Source of the DNA: Brachionus rotundiformis | Lineage: Eukaryota; Rotifera; Eurotatoria; Ploima; Brachionidae | Assembly (NCBI GenBank): GCA_016802295.1 | Contig: JAESIW010000180.1 | Location: forward strand, 3,765,975-3,829,974 | Reading direction: 5' to 3' | Length of the DNA: 64,000 nt | Part shown: positions 61,004-64,000 of the stretch, in pieces | How positions within the stretch are numbered: the first letter of the stretch is position 1 | How the letters are laid out: each line of letters opens with the position of its first letter | Program-made: the position numbers and the translations under genes | Notes under the pieces: model-generated | Database searches by the model: none | What the model was told of the DNA's origin: nothing | What the model saw: the letters and a program-made list of their open reading frames with translations, nothing else

Positions 61004-61094
61004 GATAAGCTAAGTAATCTAAAAATAATCTTTAAATTTTAGAAAATTAAAAAATAGTATTTATTTTTAAAATTAAAATAATCATGTAGATTAA
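61004..61094 (+). repeat. Direct repeat copy 1, near PPTase
   Basis: Begins GATAAGCTAAGTAATCTAAA, then ATCTTTAAATTT, and ends ATCATGTAGATTAA. The same start and end recur at 62537-62594 with about 33 internal bases missing. This copy lies 77-167 bases before the PPTase start codon. Confidence 0.7.
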
Positions 61095-61510
61095 CAAATA
61101 TAAATTAGACAATGAATTAAGAAAATAACTTGGGAATAAAACCTGATAATAACTTACCATTTAATAATTTTAATGTTTATCTTTAAATAAATTTTTTCTT
61201 ATCTTTATACTTAAATCTATTTGCTATCCATTTAAGCCTAAAACATATGAAAAGTAAAGCGTGTATAAATAAAGATGTTTGACTCTTAAAATTAAGTTGA
61301 GACAGACTTAGTTTTTTTGATTCAATTATTAAAATAAACAATTCATAATAATTTAAGTTAAATGATCATTCTTGAGAGTATAAAGCTTTTGCGGATTAGC
61401 GATTTTCAGAATAGTTAATCATTATTTCATTTAAATAACTTTGAAAATCAAAAGAATGAATTGATCTAATAGATTCATTTTTTAGTTATTTTTTTTAATA
61501 AAAGTAATAA

Positions 61511-61680
61511 TAATAAGCTATGGTGGTTTATTCCAGTAAACGAAAATCCAAATAGGGATCGCGATAGTAGCTTTTCGAGAGTGTCTCATTCTCCTTTAAC
61601 TATCACGACATATTGATTTCGTCAATCATTTTCTTAAACAAGTTCTTTGAACTTGCTTTGACTACTGATTGTCTCCTGTA
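61511..61680 (-). mobile_element. Possible LINE 3' scrap
   Basis: A patch richer in G+C than its surroundings. Minus-strand reading gives RRQSVVKASSKNLFKKMIDE, resembling the V..S.S.N.FK..ID end of CR1/Jockey-like ORF2 proteins, then stops. Short and uncertain. Confidence 0.4.
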
Positions 61681-61789
61681 GTTATATTAGTAATATAAAA
61701 AAATTAAAAAAATTACGTATTTGGATTTTTATAACTATATATTTATATATTATTTAAGCATCTATCAACAGTTTATGAAACCCTTCAAA

Positions 61790-62057
61790 TTAATGTTTAA
61801 AAAAATATAAAAATTCAAATAAATAAATTAATCATAAAAATCTAAATTAAATAAATGGTTTAAAAAATTCAAGATTTTAAATTCTTGAATTTTAAAACTA
61901 AAGATTTATTTATATTTAATATTAATTTTCAAATAGCTTCTTTAAAAAAATTCTCCTTTTCAAGAATTTAAAACTTTAATGTTTTAAACTATTTATTTAA
62001 TTTAGATTTATATGATTAATTTATTTACTTGAATTTTTATATTTTTTTAAACATTAA
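61790..62057. repeat. Long inverted repeat, MITE-like
   Basis: Left arm 61790-61887 (begins TTAATGTTTAAAAAAATATA, ends AAATTCTTG) and right arm 61961-62057 are reverse complements with about ten mismatches. They are separated by 73 bases. The similarity seems to go on weakly outward (CAGTTT on both sides), so the full element may reach about 61769-62082. It could be a MITE or a cruciform/hairpin-forming element. It has no coding capacity. Confidence 0.7.
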
Positions 62058-62536
62058 CTAGAAAAGCTTTAAAACTGAGACAATAATTCTAGGATTTAAA
62101 AATTTTTTTAATAGAAAGGTGCCTTTATATTCTGAATCATTAATTTTTTTTTTCGCAGTCAAAAAAAAGTTTTATTTAATCTTAATAAATGAATTAAAAA
62201 TTTCAAGTTTTTAAATTCTGGAATTTTAGAATTTTTTTTAAAGAAAGCAATAAATTTTTAAATATTATAATTATAAATATGCGTTTACTTTTTCACTCTT
62301 TTAAATTTTTCTCTTCTCATTTGATTTTTGGATCTTATTTTCAAAATTTTGAATTTATCTTTTTAAAAGATGATTAATGAATAAAAAATTATTTTTTTCT
62401 TTTTAAGATTTTGAAAAAAAATACATTTAAAGTATTTAAAAAACATCTTTTCTGACTTATAATAATATAGTAAGACGGTATAAGGTGATAAGCCACCTGG
62501 TTAGATAGAAAGTTATCAAAATTAAAAAATCAATTT

Positions 62537-62594
62537 GATAAGCTAAGTAATCTAAAATGATCTTTAAATTTAAAAAATGTATCATGTAGATTAA
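62537..62594 (+). repeat. Direct repeat copy 2, near PKS2
   Basis: GATAAGCTAAGTAATCTAAA to ATCATGTAGATTAA, a shorter copy of 61004-61094, ending about 200 bases before the PKS2 start codon. Confidence 0.7.
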
Positions 62595-62795
62595 TAAGAG
62601 AAAGGTATTCCGAATTCAATATCTGTAAACATTTTTTTTAATCCATCTGATAAAGGAGGAACAAATTTTAATAAATATACAATAAAATAATTAAAGATCT
62701 TTTTTTAATCATACTAATAAAAGTTTAAGTTCTTAATGAATAGCCAACGGTCTAAATGTTGAATTTTTTACAATAAATTTTTTTAAAATTTCAAG

Positions 62796-64000
62796 ATGAA
62801 TACAAAAGATTTCATTAACGCAATTATTGAAGGTGATTTGAAAAAAATCAAGCAAATTGTAGGAAACGGATTAGATCCGAATTCTCTAATGAGTGAAAAT
62901 AAATCACCACTTCAAATTGCAGTCGATCATAGACAAAATGAGATAATTAAATATTTATTGCAATTAAAAAAAAAATCTTCAATTTGTAAAAACATTGAGC
63001 CAAAACCTAGTAATTTAATAATTGAAGAAATCAATAGTTTTCATGATTATGTAGCAGTTGTTGGTATCGGGTGTCGTTTTCCTGGCGGTGCTGACACTCC
63101 TGCAAAATTTTGGAAAATATTCGAGAAAAATATTGATGTTACAAGCGAGATACCTTTAACTAGATGGAACAATGATTTTTATTTTGATGCTGATAAGAAT
63201 TCCCCAGGAAAAATTTATACCAAATATGGATCTTTTATTAATCAACCAATAGATGAATTTGATGCCAATTTTTTTAAGATAAATCCAAGGGAAGCAAAAA
63301 TGATGGATCCACAACAAAGGTTACTTTTAGAAGTGACTTATGAGGCTTTCGAAAATGCAGGAATAGCCACTGACCAATTGTTAGATTCACAGACTGGTGT
63401 ATTCATTGGTGCTATGGCTAACGACTACCATCATTTAATATATGAAAATGGCGCAGGCTCTAGTCAATACGTTGCAACTGGTAATATTGAAAGTGTTCTG
63501 TCTGGAAGACTATCTTATTTTTTTGGGTTTAATGGACCCTCTCTGACCATAAATACAGCATGTTCTTCATCGCTAGTTTCATTAAGTCTAGCATGCAATA
63601 GTATTTTAGGAGATGAATGCAACTTAGCCATAGCTGGAGGAATAAATATGATACTTTCACCAAATATGATGATAAATGCATGTCAGACTAACCTCCTATC
63701 AATTGATGGTCACTGTAAATCGTTTGACGATAAAGCTGATGGTTATGTAAGAGGAGAAGGATGTGGAATAGTAATTCTTAAAAAATTATCAGATGCATTG
63801 AATGAAGGAGATAAAATATATGCATTAATAAGAGGAAATGCAATTAACCAAGATGGAGCAAGTACAGGTCTAACGGTTCCTAGTAAAAAAGCTCAAGAAA
63901 AATTGATTAAAAGGGCATTAAAAAATGCAAATTTGAAAAGCTTTGATATTGATTATATTGAAGCTCATGGAACTGGAACCAGCCTTGGTGATCCTATTGA
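62796..64000 (+). CDS. Modular type I polyketide synthase PKS2, N-terminal ankyrin plus KS (3' partial)
   Basis: Open frame from ATG 62796 to the window end (401 full codons) with no stop or intron. Residues 1 to about 60 form one to two ankyrin repeats (FINAIIEGDLKKIKQIVGNG, then SPLQIAVDHRQNEIIKYLLQ). A 20-residue linker leads to a ketosynthase starting at VAVVGIGCRFPGG (about 87). KS signatures: MMDPQQRLLLEV, active-site Cys256 in NTACSSSL, GYVRGEGCG, and His391 in EAHGTGT. So, unlike PKS1, the first catalytic His is intact; the last His lies beyond the window. It should elongate a polyketide chain. It has no loading domain, so it must receive a chain from another protein, most simply PKS1. 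It is transcribed away from the PPTase. Confidence 0.95.
   Translation, partial: MNTKDFINAIIEGDLKKIKQIVGNGLDPNSLMSENKSPLQIAVDHRQNEIIKYLLQLKKKSSICKNIEPKPSNLIIEEINSFHDYVAVVGIGCRFPGGADTPAKFWKIFEKNIDVTSEIPLTRWNNDFYFDADKNSPGKIYTKYGSFINQPIDEFDANFFKINPREAKMMDPQQRLLLEVTYEAFENAGIATDQLLDSQTGVFIGAMANDYHHLIYENGAGSSQYVATGNIESVLSGRLSYFFGFNGPSLTINTACSSSLVSLSLACNSILGDECNLAIAGGINMILSPNMMINACQTNLLSIDGHCKSFDDKADGYVRGEGCGIVILKKLSDALNEGDKIYALIRGNAINQDGASTGLTVPSKKAQEKLIKRALKNANLKSFDIDYIEAHGTGTSLGDPI

Larger units (their letters stand above)
60928..62795. promoter_or_regulatory. Divergent intergenic region between PPTase and PKS2
   Basis: About 1.87 kb between two opposed start codons, the natural place for a shared control region. 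It holds a direct repeat with one copy near each gene (61004-61094 and 62537-62594), a 98-base inverted repeat (61790-62057), a probable LINE scrap (61511-61680) and a small hairpin AGGTGATAAGCCACCT at 62483-62498. No core promoter element is recognisable by eye. Confidence 0.4.

Overview
The window is eukaryotic nuclear DNA from a small invertebrate animal. Genes have short spliced introns (about 40-55 bases where I could set both ends). The protein set is animal: atypical PKC, PKA catalytic subunit, mind bomb 2, TMEM127, TBC1D13, a mitochondrial release factor. Non-coding DNA is extremely A+T rich (impression, not counted). AT richness, tiny introns, decayed LINE fragments and apparently foreign genes would fit a monogonont (Brachionus-like) rotifer. 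That taxon is an inference; the sequence alone does not prove it.

Layout: 79-597 LIM protein (5' partial); 2907-3884 CD225/dispanin membrane protein; 4947-6130 Nudix hydrolase (six exons); 6192-7725 TBC1D13 (minus); 8636-9901 mitochondrial class I release factor; 10458-10915 LINE remnant; 11868-17095 mind bomb 2 (minus), with a MITE in its largest intron; 19850-20340 LINE remnant; 21235-24373 atypical PKC; then a gene-poor stretch of about 11.5 kb holding another LINE corpse (about 25120-26100). The PKA catalytic subunit follows (35844-41768, two candidate alternative first-exon sets, body at 40398-41768). Then come TMEM127 (43781-45940, minus), a SWIM zinc-finger fragment (48961-49332) and a bacterial-type SAP/DUF6434 protein (50183-50860, minus).

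The right end (52334-64000) is the exceptional part: a modular type I polyketide synthase locus in an animal genome. PKS1 (2313 residues, one uninterrupted exon, minus) reads adaptor - GNAT - ACP - KS - vestigial AT - DH - KR - ACP - ankyrin repeats. Its front end resembles the GNAT loading modules of bacterial assembly lines such as curacin CurA. Its KS has Asn in place of the first catalytic His and its AT-like region has lost the GHSxG site, so the module looks non-elongating or dependent on AT in trans. Upstream on the same strand is a phosphopantetheinyl transferase of the animal AASDHPPT type (59998-60927). Divergent from it is PKS2 (62796 to the window end), which begins with ankyrin repeats followed directly by an intact KS.

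PKS1 has no thioesterase and ends ACP-ankyrin; PKS2 starts ankyrin-KS. I infer that the ankyrin repeats may act as docking domains passing the chain from PKS1 to PKS2, with the PPTase arming the carrier proteins. The roughly 1.9 kb between PPTase and PKS2 contains a direct repeat near each gene and a long inverted repeat.
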